From: Verrucomicrobiales bacterium
GTDB taxonomy: Bacteria > Verrucomicrobiota > Verrucomicrobiia > Verrucomicrobiales > DEV007
NCBI GenBank assembly: GCA_029213195.1
Contig: JARGNI010000001.1
Coordinates: 124,001 to 188,000, forward strand
Length of the DNA: 64,000 nt
Direction: 5' to 3'
Shown here: in pieces, positions 15,001 through 30,000 of the stretch
Layout of the letters: the number at the start of each line of letters is the position of its first letter
How positions within the stretch are numbered: position 1 is the first letter of the stretch
The notes under the pieces: generated by a model
The model's database searches: none
Told to the model about the DNA's origin: nothing
Seen by the model: only the letters and a program-made list of their open reading frames with translations
Program-made: the position numbers and the translations under genes

Positions 15001-18000
15001 CGCGAACGGAACCGTGGAAACCCTCGTGAGCTTCGATGGAGCCGGCAACCTGGTGGTGGAAGATATCTCCAGTGAAACGGCCGACAACCTGCAGATCAGC
15101 CAGAACTTCAGCCGGATCATCATCAAGGATGTGACGCCGGGAACCGCCGTGGTGCTGGGAACCAGCATTGCCGGAGCGACGATGCCCGATCCGAACACCG
15201 TGATCATCGACCTCCTCGATCCGGACATCCAGAGTCAGTTCACGGGGAACACCATCGTGGTGAAGACCGAGAACGCTGGTGGCGATCCAAGTGCCGATGA
15301 CACCCTGACGGTGGACTACACCACCGGGTTCATTTCCAAGATCATCGATCTGGATGGAGGAGGGGAAGACACCGCGGGCGATCAACTCATCATCGCCAAC
15401 GGGAACTTCGTGGACGTGACCCACAACATGACCGGAGCGGGAAGCGGAAGCCTGGACTTCGGACCCGTGACCCAGGACGTGACCTACAGCGGACTGGAGC
15501 TGCAGCCCGTGGACCTGAGCACGAGCAGCACCGAGGACGTGACCCTGAACCTGCCCAATGGAGTGACCAACGAAGCCGAGCTCGTGGAACTGGGCGGAGG
15601 CCTCGCCGAGCTGCGAAGCACGAGCTCACCGGCAACCTTCCTCAATACGCGGATCCAGATCCCGCCAGCGGGACAGACCCTGGCGATCATTGGAGGAAGC
15701 GGGACCGACACCGTGACCGTGTCGAGTGGAGCGGGACTGGTACTCAACGGGCACCTCGAAGTGACCGCCGAGAACATCGAGTTGGCCGGAGACGTGAACA
15801 CCGGAAACAGCGGAAACCAGACCTACAACGGAGAAGTGACCGTGTCGGGAACGACGACGCTGAGTGGGCAGGACGTGTTGCTCAACGGCAACGTCGTGCT
15901 GCAGGATGACCTGAGCGTAAGCGTGAGCAACACCGGCCTGGGCGGCGAAGCCAGCGGCGACATCAGCTCCGACATAGGAGTCGACCGGACGTTCACGAAA
16001 CTGGGAACCGGAGAATTTACCCTTTCGGGGACCAACAGCTTCCCCGGAAGCGTGGTCGTCGACGAGGGAACCCTGACCGTGGAAGACTCCGCCGCGATCG
16101 CGAACACCGTGGCGGTGACCCTGAACAGCCCGGGCACCCTGAAAGTATCGGCGCGCGAGCGGATTGGCTCGCTGAGCGGAGACGGGCAGCTGAACCTGGT
16201 GAACTTCCTCGAGACCGGAGATGCGAACGACACGACCTTCAGTGGCCGGATCTTTGGATCGGGCGGGTTAGTGAAGCTGGGCAGCGGAACCTTTACGCTG
16301 ACAGGAGACACCAACACCTACACCGGCGACACCGATGTGAACGAGGGAACGTTGCTGGTGAACAACCTGAACCAAAGCGGAACGGGAAGCGGAGACGTGA
16401 CGGTATCGGCCGGAGCGACGCTGGGCGGAACCGGAGCGATCGAAGGAGACGTGCAGGTGAATGCCGGAGGAATCCTGGATCCCGGAGAAACGACTGGCGA
16501 CCTGGAGATCGATGGGACGGTGACGTTCGTGAACGGATCGACCTTTGCGGTGCAGCTGGGAGGAACCAGCGGAACGCTTGGGGCGGTGCCGAACGATGGA
16601 GCGGGTACCTACGATCAGATCGTGACCGGAGACGATGTCGATCTCGGCAATGCGACCCTGGATCTTACGCTGGCGAACCCATTCCAGCCTGCCGTCGACA
16701 CCAATTATGTGATTGTCGAAAATGGTACGGGGAACACGACGACAGGAGAATTCGTGGGACTGCCCAACGGAGCTCTTCTCACGGCAACTGATGGTCTGGG
16801 CACGAATGCCCTCTTCACGATCCACTACAACGTGGATGCGAATTCGATCTCGACGGATCCGACCGATCCTTCGGCTTGGGCTGCAGGAAACGACGTTGTT
16901 CTCCACTCGGCAGGAACGGCCGAGACCATGGTCAATGTGGCCGGAGGAGATCTCACCATCCTCGATGTGAACAATGATTCGCCGGACAATCTGTCGGTCA
17001 CCTTCGACGGAACGACCTACACGATCACCGATACGAGCGCGACACCGCTCGTGCTTTCGACCCAGACCCCGCAGGCTGGAATTACCCAGGTGAATGTCAA
17101 TACCGTCACGGTGGATGCAGGAATTGTTACGGGAAGTGTCACCATCCAGACCGCGAATGGCGATGCCAGCCTCGACGCGGTCACGCTCGGCCTGACAGCT
17201 GCGCTGCCAGGTGACCTCAATGTGTTCGCCGAAACGATCACGCTCGCTTCGGACATCGACACTGGTGCCGGTGACCAGAACTTTGCGGGAGCCGTCGTTC
17301 TCAGTGACGATGTGGTTCTCAGCGGAAATGATATCACGTTCACAAGCACGATTGATTCCGATGATGGTACCGCGACTCCGCGTTCGCTCACGCTGAACGC
17401 GGCAGGAGAAGCAAATCTGAATGGAGATGTCGGTGTCACGGAATCTCTCCGCACCTTCGATACCAGTGGCAGTGCGCAGGTAAACATCGCATCCGATTTG
17501 GACGCCCTTCAAGGCGCTCTCGTTTGGAATTACGACTTCTCCGAAGCCGGAGTGGGCGCGACCAGCGTTACCGACCTGGCCGGAGCCACGGCGAATGCCG
17601 GCGCAACTTTCGAGCTGACGGCGGATGTGACCAATGCGCCTGTCATCGCAGCAGCGACAGGCACCAACGTTCCTACAGCGATCACTGCTGCCGGTGTGTT
17701 TGCGGGTGGTTCCACGACTGTCGCAGGAGATGGCGGCTTCCGAGTCACTTCCAACGGAGCCGACTCGGCTCCTCAGAATGTTCTCGGTGGAATTGATTTC
17801 GGTAATGCTTCCTTCGAATTCTGGATCAATCCAGCATCCGTGGGCACCTCCGGTACACCAGCAGCCACGGCTCAGTCGATCTGGGAGACGGGTGGTGGAA
17901 CCGGAACCGGTTTCGCGATCATGCCCGATGGCACCATGCGGATGCGTGCCGTTCCCGGCAATGTTGAGCTCGACTACGATTTGAACGGGGATCCTCTGAA

Positions 18001-21000
18001 CCTCCTCGCGAATGCGGTTGCGGGAACCTACAGTCCCGGCCAGTGGCTCCAGGTGACGGGCACGTTGGATCTCGCGGCCGACACCATGACGCTCTTTGTC
18101 AATGGAACCCAGGTGGCTACTACCGGTGGTGTGACTTTCGGTGACTGGGACGGAGGAGACCCTTCCGCGCTCGGAGCCATCGGGGGCGCCAACATGGGCG
18201 GCTGGGGCGGAGGAACCGCTCCGGGCGGTCAGCAGTTCTCTTCCTTCGAGGGAGAGATTGGCGTGTTCCGTCTCTATGAGAGCGCTCTCGCCAATGCGGA
18301 AGTGGCCAACAATTTCGCCTTCATGAACTCCGCGAATGCCGTTCCTTCCGAGATTACGATTCGGACGACGGAAGCGCAGGATCACGGAAACACAGGCATC
18401 GGAACGGATCTTGTGATCGACTCCGGCACGACGGTGACTTTCTCCGGCGATCTCAATGATGATGGAAGTGCTGCGACGACTTCCAATGTTTCGATTACCT
18501 CTGCCAATGATACTACCTTCACGGGTGCCGTCGGTGCCGCAGACTCGATTCAGAGCCTCGCCGTCACGGCTGCCACCGCACATGTGGATGGTGGTTCGGT
18601 CACGACCGACCTGGCTCAGGAGTTCATCGGTAATGTGGAAACGGCAGGAACGACGACGCTTACGGCAGGAACTACGGTCGCGTTTCGAAACGATCTCGCG
18701 GCGCTAAACGATTTGAATGTGGTTTCGGCCGCCGAGACTTTCATCGATGGAAATTCCGATCTCGATGGCGCTACCAGCATCAATGCAGGACTGAATATTC
18801 AGTTCGGAGGAACTGTGGATGCCGAAGGCGATCTCACTGCGGTCACCTCGACTTCCGTGATCTTCCAGGATGCGGTCGATATTGCGGCGGATCTTTCGGC
18901 AACGGGATCGAACAGCGTGCAGTTCCTCTCCACCCTGACCGGTCTTCCGGTTTCGGATGTGGTCGCGAATTCCAATGGACTGTCCCTGTTTGCCGATACG
19001 GTGAATGTTGGTTCGATTACGACCAACGCGCCGGGACGTACTGAAATCGGTGCGGATGTCACCCTGACAGGCGCAACCGCCTCGACGATCAACGATCGAG
19101 TTCTCCTGCTCGATACGCTTACGATTACGACCGCTGCTGGGTCCAGTGATCTGACTTTCAACTCTACGATCGACAGCGAGGTCGGCGAGGCGAATGACTT
19201 CACCGTGACGTTGGATGGAGGCGACGTGATCTTCAACGGTGATATTGGTGAAGACCAGCTTGGCAGCCTGTCCAACGATGCCGGACTCGGAAACTTCGTG
19301 GTCGATGGATCGGCCGGAGAAGCCATCTTCGGTTCCCGCCAGAATACGGCCCTGGATACCGTGCCTCTACTCAACTACGAGGCAGGTGTCGGAGGCAACG
19401 TCAACGGCACCTTCGACAACCTGCTCGGAACCGGGGTCGACTTCACCCTCGGCGCCAATGTGGCTTATGATCCGAATCCGGATACCAGCTTCGGAGGGAT
19501 CACGGGAGCCTATACCTTCCCGACCAGCGGTTCGAATAACGGAGCCGACAAGGCGACCGCGCCAACATTCGAGAGTGTGGCGGGATACAATGGAACGAGT
19601 GACTCGACCTATGAATTCTGGTTCAAGCCGGAATCCCTTGCCGGACCAGGTCAGTTGATTTGGGAGTCGGGAGGAACCACGATCGGTTCGAACCTCACCC
19701 TGGATGGTTCAGTGCTCCGTTTTGTCGGCAAAGAGGCGATTGTTGCAGACACGGCAGCGACCCCGCGCTTTGGCGAGGTAAGCTTCGACCTGGCCGGTCT
19801 CTCGGCTGAGGAGCAGGGGGATTTTGTTCAGGCTGTGGTCGTCTACAACCGGAATACCGCAGGTCTCGATCAACTCGATCTCTTTGTGAATGGTGTGCTT
19901 CGGGATACCGCCACTGGGATCGACCTCGACGACATCATTGGCGGGGATCCTGCCGGGCTGGGCGGATCGAGTGGTGGTGCAGCCAATGTAGGCGGGAATG
20001 ACAATGACAATGTTGATGTAGGCCCTCCGGGCGACAGTGACGGTGCTCCCGTTGTTCCGTCGAATACTTTCGCCGGCCAGATTGCCGTCGTTCGAGTTTA
20101 CAACGAACTTCTCAGTGGTCTTGAGGTGCAGCGCAGCTTCGACCTCATGAAGGAGCCTCTCACCGTGACAACCACGGGGGATCAGACCTTCGATGTTGCC
20201 GTGACTACGGCGAGCACGACGCACAACGGAAACGACGTTTCCTTCAACAGCACACTGGATTCTCTCAGTGCGGATAACCGTGCAGATGTCGTTGTCAATA
20301 CTCTCGAAGATGGGGTCACAACCTTTGGTGGTGCCGTCGGACTGGGCGAAGCGTTGGGCAACCTGACAACCAACGCGGATGGGCGCACCGACATTGCGGC
20401 GGACATCAGCGCGATTGGAGACGAAATACGATTCAATGACGCCGTCCTTCTGGAGGCTTCCGACGTCATCATCACGCAGGGAGGAACCTCGGGATTGGTG
20501 ACCTTTGTTTCCACCATCGACGCCGGAGACGGGGTCGCTGCAAATCTCACAATCGATACTCAGCCAGCTGGAACGACCCGCTTTGGAGGAAATGTCGGCG
20601 CAGATGTGTTTGGAGCGGATTCCAACGACGCAGGTCTCGCGACGTTGACGACCGATCCGGATGGAATCACGGTATTCGGGGCGGCGCCAGGGACCGTTAC
20701 GTCGGGAGCGACACTCAACTACGATGCGAGCGATCCTGCAGATCTGACCCCGGATGTCTGGGAAGGCAGCGCGAATCCTCTGGATGACTTTAACTTCGCT
20801 GCAAGCACAGCAAGCCTTCAGCCTGTTGCTGGAAACAACACTCGCGATGGGATCACCAATGCCTACCAGTTCCTGGGAACGGGAGGAGCGAGCAACCGTG
20901 GAATCAATGATCTCGCGGGAGATCCCTCCGATAATTCTGCGACATGGGAATTCTGGTTCCGACCCGATGCCGCGGGCACGGGAGTGGATCGGATTTACGA

Positions 21001-24000
21001 AACCGGTGGAGCCGGCGATGGAATGGCGATTGTTTTCGATCACGCTTCCGGTGCTGTGACTTTCGTTGTGGACGATGATTTGGAGAGACGGAGTGTTTCG
21101 GGAGGTTCGCTTACTACAACTGATTTTCACCAGATTGTGGCGGTCTATGCCAAGGACGACCAAGGCACGACGACCGATCGTCTTGAGTTGTTTGTCGACG
21201 GCGTTTCCGTCGACACGATTGCGGACACCACGATCCTGAACGATTTCGATGGCGGAGACACCGCCACCCTCGGGGTGACAGGAACGGGACTGGCGGAGAC
21301 AACTCCAGGCAATGGGAATCTCCAGGGTGATCTCGCGGTGTTCCGGTTTTATGAGAGCGCGCTCACGCTTGATGCCGTGGGAGAGAATTTCCGCGCCGTA
21401 TCCGGCGTCTCGGGACAGCCCCCGATCACCGTCACCACCACAGGCGATCAGACCTACAACGACGCGGTCGAGTTGGAGACCGATGTCACAATCAACGCGG
21501 AAGATCTCATCTTCGAGACGACGGTTGATCTCCAGGACAACGATCTCGTTGTCAATGTCTCCGACACGGGGACGGGCAGCGAAGCCAAAGGTGTCATCTC
21601 CAGCACGGGTGCCGATACCGGAACTCTGACCAAGGAAGGGTCCGGCACGCTGACGCTCAGCGCTGCCAATACCTTCGATGGTGATACCACGATCGATGGA
21701 GGAGTTGTCTCCCTCACCGGCTCCGTCGAGAGTGCGGTGATCGTGAATGCTGCGGGAACCCTGGAGGGAACCGGAACCGTGAGCGGACTGATTACCGTCA
21801 ACGATGATGGTGATATCGAACCCGGTGTCGCCGGTGTCGGGACGCTGAACGCGGCCGGAGGTGTGTCCATCTCTGGAGACTTCAACTTCGATGCGGATGC
21901 CGGAGGAAGCGATGAACTGAATGTCACTGGAGCCGTGGTCCTCACGGGCACTTCGACGTTTACGGTCGAGACGGCCACGGGTGACTTCACGGCCGTGCCC
22001 TCGATTCTCGTGATCAACAATGATGCTACCGACGCTGTCGACGATGGAGCTGCGGGAGCCGGAGTTTTCTCGAACCTGGCCGAGGGCGATCAGGTCGATG
22101 TCAACGGTGCCCGATTCCATATCACCTACACGGGAGGAACGGACAGTAATGATGTCGTTCTCCTGCGGAACGATGCCCCGGTCCTCGCTTCGATTGAGAC
22201 CTTTGCCGCGATCTTCGAGCCGAGTGTGGCTGTAGACCTGACAGATACCTTGACCGTGACCGATGCGGATGCACCGACCGATTCGATCCTCAGTGCGACG
22301 ATCACCATTACCGACAATTTCGTTGCGGGTGGTGAAGATGTCCTCGCCTTGGCCACGGGAACCGTCCTGCCGGCTGGTGTGACGACGAATTACGACAATG
22401 CCACGGGTGTCTTCACGATCACCGGAGCAGCGACCCAGGCGGAATACCAGGCGCTGCTCGATGCGCTCGAGTATACGAATACGAATGCGACGGCCACCAG
22501 CAGCGTTCTGCCTCGGACGATTACGTTTGTTGTCAACGACGGCGATCTCGATTCCAACATCGTGACTCGCGAAGTACGACGGGCTGCGACCGCTGGTGAG
22601 ATCAGTATCTTCACCGAAGGAGGAGGTGCGGATGGCATCGCGACGGGAACCAACGCGACGAATTCTTTTGTTCATGACTTCGACACGATCGTCAAGGAAT
22701 CGGTGCCGAGTCACGACCTGAGCGATACGACAGCCGATGGTATCGAATTGAGCGCTGGTCACCACCTCGTGATCTACAATTCTCGTTTCGACTCCACCAG
22801 TGGAGTAGACCGCTCCGAGATTCAGAGCAATTTGAATCTTGGGGGAACCGACCTCGCGGCGGGCTGGTCGCAGGGATACATCCGCCGGACGGGTGGGGCC
22901 GACGAAGCAATCACCGCCGGAGGCGCGATCATCGAGGTCGATGCGACCGATGTGAATGGCACCGACAACGTTCTCACTCTCGAGTCGTTCCGCACCGACA
23001 ACAATGGTGCGGGAGTGCAGCGTGAACCCGATGCGACCGGTATTCAGCTGATCAAGCTGGACGACAACTGGGACTACCTGCGCCTCAGCGGAGGAACTGT
23101 GGACGGCGGCAGCGTAAATGGTCTCGAGTCGAACGGCTTCGCTGCCAATGGATTCGAGTCGGTTCGTTATGGGACCACCGAGGAACTTGATGCGTCTTCG
23201 TTCACCTACAATGCGGCGACGGGAGAAATCACGTTCGCTGATGATGGTGAGTATCTTGTCTTTGCCAACACTTACCTGACGGCTCCGGGAGGACGGTCCA
23301 ACTACCACCAGGCGCTTGCGCTGAACGGAGCGGAGATCGAGGGGACGCGGACCAGTGTCTACGCTAGAAATGCCAACCTCGCCAACCAGGGTGCGGTCAG
23401 CTACGGCGGGATTGTTTCGGCCTCGGCCAGTGATGTCCTCACCGTGAACGTGGCGAAAGAAACACCTGGATCCGGCGACGCGGCAGTCAACGGCGTTCGC
23501 ACTTCGATCACGGTGGTTCGCCTGCCGGATACCGCGCAGACGATTCGACTGACGGATACGACGGGACAGGAGGTGAACCAGGTCGGTGCGGAAGCCACGA
23601 CATTCACCGAGGTCCGCGAGGAAGACTCGGAGTCCTTCGTCCACACCACGGGCGGTAGCACGGTGACAGTGCAGGAGGAGGGAGACTATCTCTTCTTCAA
23701 CAGCATCTTCCACCAGGACGACACCAATCCGGATGGAGGTGGAGAGACCGGAGCTCGGACCAACGTTCAGACGGGTTTCCAGGTCAACGGCGGAGGAATC
23801 GAGTCTCTCGGACAGAGCGGACGATACAATCGGGATGCCCCGGATACCCTTGACGACGAGGCTGGAAATTGGGGCGGAATTATTCTTTCTCTCGACGCCA
23901 ACGACGAGGTCGAAATGGTGACCCAGAGACTGGGAGCGGCTCCGAATGTGTCTGCAGAAAGTGTTGCTTTCCAGGGTCTCAACCTTTCCTCGCTCTTCAC

Positions 24001-27000
24001 CGATCTCTCGGTGGCGCAGAATAGCGGAGTGACCGGAGACGAGGGCGATGCCTCGGTTCAGATCACGACCGATCAGCTTCGCACCGCGAGCACGAATACG
24101 GCGGACCCTGCGGATATCGTCTACACGGTGACGACGGGGGCTGACGTTGCCGTGGGTGCGCTGAGCGCGAATACCTTTACCCAGGCCGATGTCGATGGCG
24201 GAGCTGTGTCCTTCAATATTGCGGGTGCGGGATCGACCACAATCGAGTTCTCGGTCACGGATGGCGTTTCGACTCGGAACGGAACCTTCGAATTCCGCGT
24301 CGCCGCCGACGACGGGTACAACGTACCTACGACCGGACTTCTCAGCATCAATCCTGGTCTCGGTGTACTTGCCAACGAGGGCGGACTGGAAACACCTCTC
24401 CGAGTCGTGGGTGGTGGACCTGACGGTGCCAGTATCAACGAGCTCCGCGATGAGCCTGCGGAAGTGGTCGGATTCATCGACAGCGAAACCTTTGCTTCTC
24501 TTGGAGGCGGGACGGTGACCCTCAATATGGATGGCTCGTTCACCTACAACCAGGGAACGGCTGCGGGTGCGACGGATACTTTCGTCTATCGTGTGACTGA
24601 TTTCTCGACGGGTGTGACTTTCGACAAGACGGTCACTCTGAATCTCGGAGTTCCCAATATCACCCCGATCGATCTCGAGACGGATGAGGATACGGCAATC
24701 ACGCTGGATATCACCGGTGCCGACCAGGAATTCCTCCAGCAGGGAATTCTCCAGCCGGAGAACGCGGAAATCTTCCGCGCGAATCGCGTCGGTCAGTCGG
24801 TCGCGGTTGATGGCAATATTGCCGTCGTCGGAGGGGACTCCAGTGGAGAAACCGAGTCCATCTTCATCTACACTCGCGCCGATGCGAGTTCACCATGGGT
24901 GTTCGATCAGCGCATCGACAATCCGGACGGCGCGTTTGCCTTCGACAAGTTCGGATTTTCCGTGGCCGTGGACGAGACGTCCGGAACGATCGCGGTGGGA
25001 ACCTTTGCCGATGACAATCATGGTCCCGGCAACGACGGCGGTGCGGTCTACCTGTTCCAGAACAATGGCACTGCCTGGGTGCAGACCCAGATCCTCAGTG
25101 GAGATACGCTTGCAGCAGGGGGTGGCGGAAACCTCAATACCGTGGGGATTGACGGCGGCGACAACTTTGGTGTCTCGGTCAATTTCAGCAATGACGCGAC
25201 GAATGGTCTTCGCCTCATCGTCGGTGCCAATGCCGAGGATACCGGTGGCTCAAACAGCGGTGCCGCCTATGTCTTCACCTCGGCGGATGGCGGAGCGACT
25301 TTCGCGCACGAAGCGACCCTGCGAGCTTCCGATGTCCAGGCGAATGACCAGTTCGGACGCAGCGTCGCGATCGACGGCACCGTGGCCGTCGTCGGCGCGG
25401 AACTCGAGGACACCAATGGCGGCAATGCTGGTGCGGTTTATGTCTACCAACTCGAGGGCGGAGTCTGGGTCGAGAAATCGATTCTCCGTGGTGACTCCGG
25501 AGACGACCGCTTCGGATTTTCCGTCGATGTGACCAATGGTGGCGATCGCATCGTGACCGGTTCGCGCCTCGACGATGTGGGTGGTGGAAACTCCGGAACC
25601 GTCTATGTGCTGGAGCGGCAGGACAACGTGCTCGTGGGCGATGTCTCCGACGACACCTGGACCATCACCCATACGATCAAGGGAGCGGATACCGCGGCAA
25701 ACGACCAGTTCGGGATTTCCGTTGCGATTGATGGAGACGTTCTCATCGCCGGTGCGATTGGCGAAGACATCTCCGGTGAGAACAACGTGGGAGCCGCCTA
25801 TGTCTTCCATTTCAATGGAACCAATTGGACGACCGAACAGACGAAGCTGCTCGCGTCGGACAATGGTGCTCTGCCAAACGACCAGGGACAACTCGGCCGA
25901 TCGGTGGCCGTTTCCGTGGATTCCTCCGGCAATGCGACCTATTTTGCGGGCGCCTACCTTGCGGACAGCACCCTTTCCGATGGCGGAATCATCCGTCAGC
26001 TGGGACGAGCCTATCTCTTTGACGGAACGGTTGCCGAGATCGCCACCGCCACGGCACCTGCCGAGACGATCATCGAGCCTCTCGACCACCTTGCTGGTCC
26101 GGGAAGCCAGATTCTCGCCCGCGACGAGTTCGGTCGCAACGTGGCCGTCGCCGGGGATATCGCAGTCGTCGGGTTCCGTACGGCGGATGATCCGACTGCC
26201 GTCAACGATCGTGACGGTGCCGTCTACGTCTACCAACGTGACACGCTCGGAAACACCGATCCTACGGACGATACCTGGACCTTGCTCCAGATTCTCAGCT
26301 CCGAAGGAGACAACACCGATGACGGGCAGTTCGGATTCGATGTCGCGATCTCGGCGGATGCCTCGACGATCGTGGCCGGAGCCTATCTTGATCATGATGG
26401 CGCTTCCGATGATGGTTCCGCGTATGTCTTCGAGCGACAGAGCGATGGCACCTACACCCGGGTCTCCAAGCTTAGACAGTCTCTCAACGATGAGAATTCG
26501 GACCAGACTGGATTCAGTGTCGCGGTCAATGAAGATGGGTCGACCATCATCGTTGGTTCGCGTTTGAAAGATGTTCCCACGACGGGTGCCAATGAAGGTG
26601 CCGTCTTTATCTACGAGCGTGGCGCCGGATGGAACGGAAACCGGAACGACCCAAGTGCAACCTTGACGGCGAGCGACGGGCAGGCCAACGACAACTTTGG
26701 ACGTGGCATCGCGATCTCCGGGGACCGGATTGCTGTGGGTGCCATCGGTGAGGATACCCAGGGGAGCAATTCCGGATCGGTCTATCTCTACGAGAAGGCC
26801 AGTGGGGATACTTGGACTGCGGCAGTCACTGCTGGTGGAATCGAAACGATTCTTCGTCCGACCACGGCGTTCCTTCCTGATGGAGTCACTGCGGCCAACG
26901 GCATCGGGCCCAATGACAACTTCGGGATCAATGTCTCCCTCGATGGCGACGTCCTCGTGGCTTCGGCACACAATGACGATGACCAAGGGAACAACGCGGG

Positions 27001-30000
27001 AGCCGTCTACGTCTACGATCTGACGAATCTGGCGACTGCACCGATCAAACTCTTCGCCTCGGATGCCCAGGCGAACGATACCTTCGGGCGTTCCGTTGCC
27101 GTAGAAGGCAACCGGATCCTCGTGGGCTCTCCGAACGAAGACACCGACGGATCCAACAACGGGGCCGTCTACTACTTCGAACTCGATGCACAGGTTGGAA
27201 GCCCGACGCTCGGCCAGTGGGTCGAGCGAGACATTCTCTACAACGAACTTCAGGACGCGGCGGACAACGGAGACAACTTTGGCATCAGTGTCGATATCTC
27301 CGGCACGACCGCGCTTTCCGGTGCTCATCTCGCGGGACGCACGCTTCCGGACGGAACCTTTGTCCGCGACTACGGTGTGGCCGCGCCATTCGAGCTCCTC
27401 GGTGGAGACTCCACGCTCACTGCGGTGGGCGACGTCACCCTGACACTGACCGCTGGAGCGGATCCAACCGATCCGGAAATGACGGCTGCGGGGGGCATTG
27501 TGTCCATCGTCGATGGCAAGCTCGTCTACGATCCGAATGGGGCCTTCGAATATCTCGAGTTCGGAGAAAACGCGACCGATACCTTTACCTACACCTTGAC
27601 CGGGCCGAGTGGAAACACCTCCACCGAAACCGTCACGGTGACGATCCAGGGAGTGAATGACGCTCCGGTCGCGCTCGATGATCCGCAGACCGCGGTCACC
27701 TTGACCGGACCGACCACCTGGTCGATCCCGGCGGCAACGGCAGGACCGGTTTCGACCGACTTTGCGACGACCGCGCCTCTGAATGATGTCTCGAGTCTTT
27801 CCTTCGAGATTGATACAACGGCAGGTTCGGCCCTGGAAAACTTCCAGGTTTCCTACACGACCGATGGCACCACTTGGAACGTGCTCAGTCCGCAGGTGGT
27901 GAAGACTTCATCTGACGATACCGAGGCCGCCGTTCGTGATCTCGATTTCTTCCAGGCCGTGCCGGGGGATGGCAGCGTTGCCGTGATCCTCGGGACGAAT
28001 ACTGCGGGAACCGACACCTACACCGTTTCCGTGCAGCTTCCGGCTGAGATCGATGGGATCACAGGATTCCGCCTCGAGACCTTTGCCGACGATGGAGACT
28101 TCTCCACCGATCCTTCCGGAGCCGATACTGTCGGACCGGTCGAAGTGACCGACTTCCGGGTTATCGCCGGACAGGTTGCGGAGATTTCCGAAGATGGTCC
28201 GTCTGCGACCGGAAATGTGCTCGCCAATGACGGGGACATCGAGGGCGATGCCCTCTCCGTCGTTGAAGTGGAGGGAGCCGCTGCCAATGTGGGTCAGACC
28301 ATCACTCTCCCATCGGGAGCAGAGGTGACGGTCAATGCTGATGGCACCTACACCTACAATCCGGCAACCGGAGCTTTCGATTATCTCAACGCGGGAGAGT
28401 CGGTGGCGGACAGCTTTACGTATCGAGTTGCGGATGTGGCTCCGGGAGCAGGCGCTCTTCCTGTTGTGGATTCCGAAACGACGGGAACGCCGACTGGACT
28501 CAGCAACTTTGGAGCGATTGCCGGAGTTTCCGATACGCAATCGGTGACCTTTGAAACGATCATTCAGCCCACCGATCTCAATGGGCGCGAAATCATCTTC
28601 GAGACGGGAGGTGGCCAAGGTGTTGGATTGGTTCTGAACGGAGCCGACCTGATCTGGAGCGTCACTCAGAACAGTGGTGGAAGTCAGACGGCACGGGTGA
28701 CTCACACTCTTCAAGATGCCGACATCGCCGAGCCACTCCATGTCGTTGCGACCTTCAATATCGGAACCGATGAGGCCGTTCTTTACGTGAACGGGCTTGA
28801 GGTGGGTCGAGACTCGGCTGCTGCCAATATTTCCGATTGGGATGGTGGTGACTTCGGAGGCTTTGGAACCAGTGGTGGTGCGAATCTTGGTGGCTTTGGA
28901 GGAGGCTTCAACTTCTTCGGAGGCAACTTCGGCAACCTCACAACGGTCGATCCTGCTTCCGATGTGCTTCGCATCTACAGCGGAGATGTCTTCACGGCTG
29001 ACCAGGCGCGCGTCGCCAGTATCATCGCAGCAGGAACGGCGGAGACCGAGGCCACGGCGCGATTCATCGTCCAGGGCACCAACGACCTGCCGGTGGCGAA
29101 TCCGGATACGGCTGCGGCAGTGGAGAATGGGGATACGATCAGCATCAATGTTCTCGCGAACGACACGGATGCGGACACGGGTGATTCCATCACTGTGACC
29201 TCCTCGTCGACCAGTCGACTGGGGGCGACCACGGCGATTCTTGACTTGCCACTTCCAGACGCGAGCGATGCGATCACGAGTGTGGACTACAGTGCGGATG
29301 GTACTCTGAACAGCCTGACCGTCACACGCGGCGGGGTGGACTACACTTACACGGCCAATGACCTCGTCGGGATCGATGTGACAGCGTGGAGATCGGTCAA
29401 TCAGACCAGCATCCTTGCACCGGATTCCAGCAGCGAGCCTGCAGTGGGAGATCGTGCCGAGTTGCTCGAGGATGACAATCTTCGAAGTGGGGTCATCAAT
29501 GGCAGTGGCAGTGGTGGCGGATTCACCGTAGGATTTGATCAGGCAGTCAGCTCTGCGGCGCTCTTCGAAATTTCCTCGAGTGCAACCAACGCCGATACCT
29601 TTACTGTGGAAGCCTTCAACGGCGCAACATCGGTCGGAACGATTACCTTCACCAATGCCGACTACACCGGTTCCTTCGGTTCAGTAGCGTACCATCTCTT
29701 CCGCGGCGATGATGGCACGTTCGGAGATCTTAATGAATTGGAGAATGATCCGATCACGAGCAATTCAGGAGGGAGCCAACTCCTCCGTGGATTGATCATC
29801 GATTTCGGAGGTGCTGAGTTTACCAGCCTGGAATTCGGCCCTGCAGGACTCGATACGGTCCTGATCAAAGGTCTACCGAAGCAGGTTGTCACCTACGACC
29901 CGGATACGGGTGCTCCAGCAATCGAAGCCCTCGCTGCGGGCGAGACCATCGTCGATACCTTCACTTACACGATCGAGGACAACACGGGACAACCTGGTGT

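Larger units (their letters stand above)
16916..22168 (+). repeat. Gene A: beta-solenoid block 7 with three LamG domains and a PATR repeat
   Basis: Header TAETMVNVAGGDLTILDV, then YTITDTSATPLVLSTQTP. Solenoid repeats (DVVLSGNDITFTSTIDSD, NLTIDTQPAGTTRFGGNVG) alternate with LamG domains at about 17516-18328, 19364-20160 and 20705-21410. A PATR repeat near 21614 (LTKEGSGTLTLSAANTFDG) precedes the closing globular segment, which ends YTGGTDSNDVVLL. Confidence 0.7.

Noticed and set aside
14600-16640. The codon-biased block as a separate gene or a mobile element
   Set aside because: It is in frame with both sides and has no terminal inverted repeats, transposase or stop. It is a solenoid block of gene A with unusual codons.
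19709-23713. Very long reverse-strand open frame (about 1,330 codons), and many shorter antisense frames throughout
   Set aside because: They lie fully inside the sense genes. They arise because the GC-rich, GNN-rich codons of the sense strand rarely give antisense stops. Their conceptual products are Arg/Ser-rich with no domain features.
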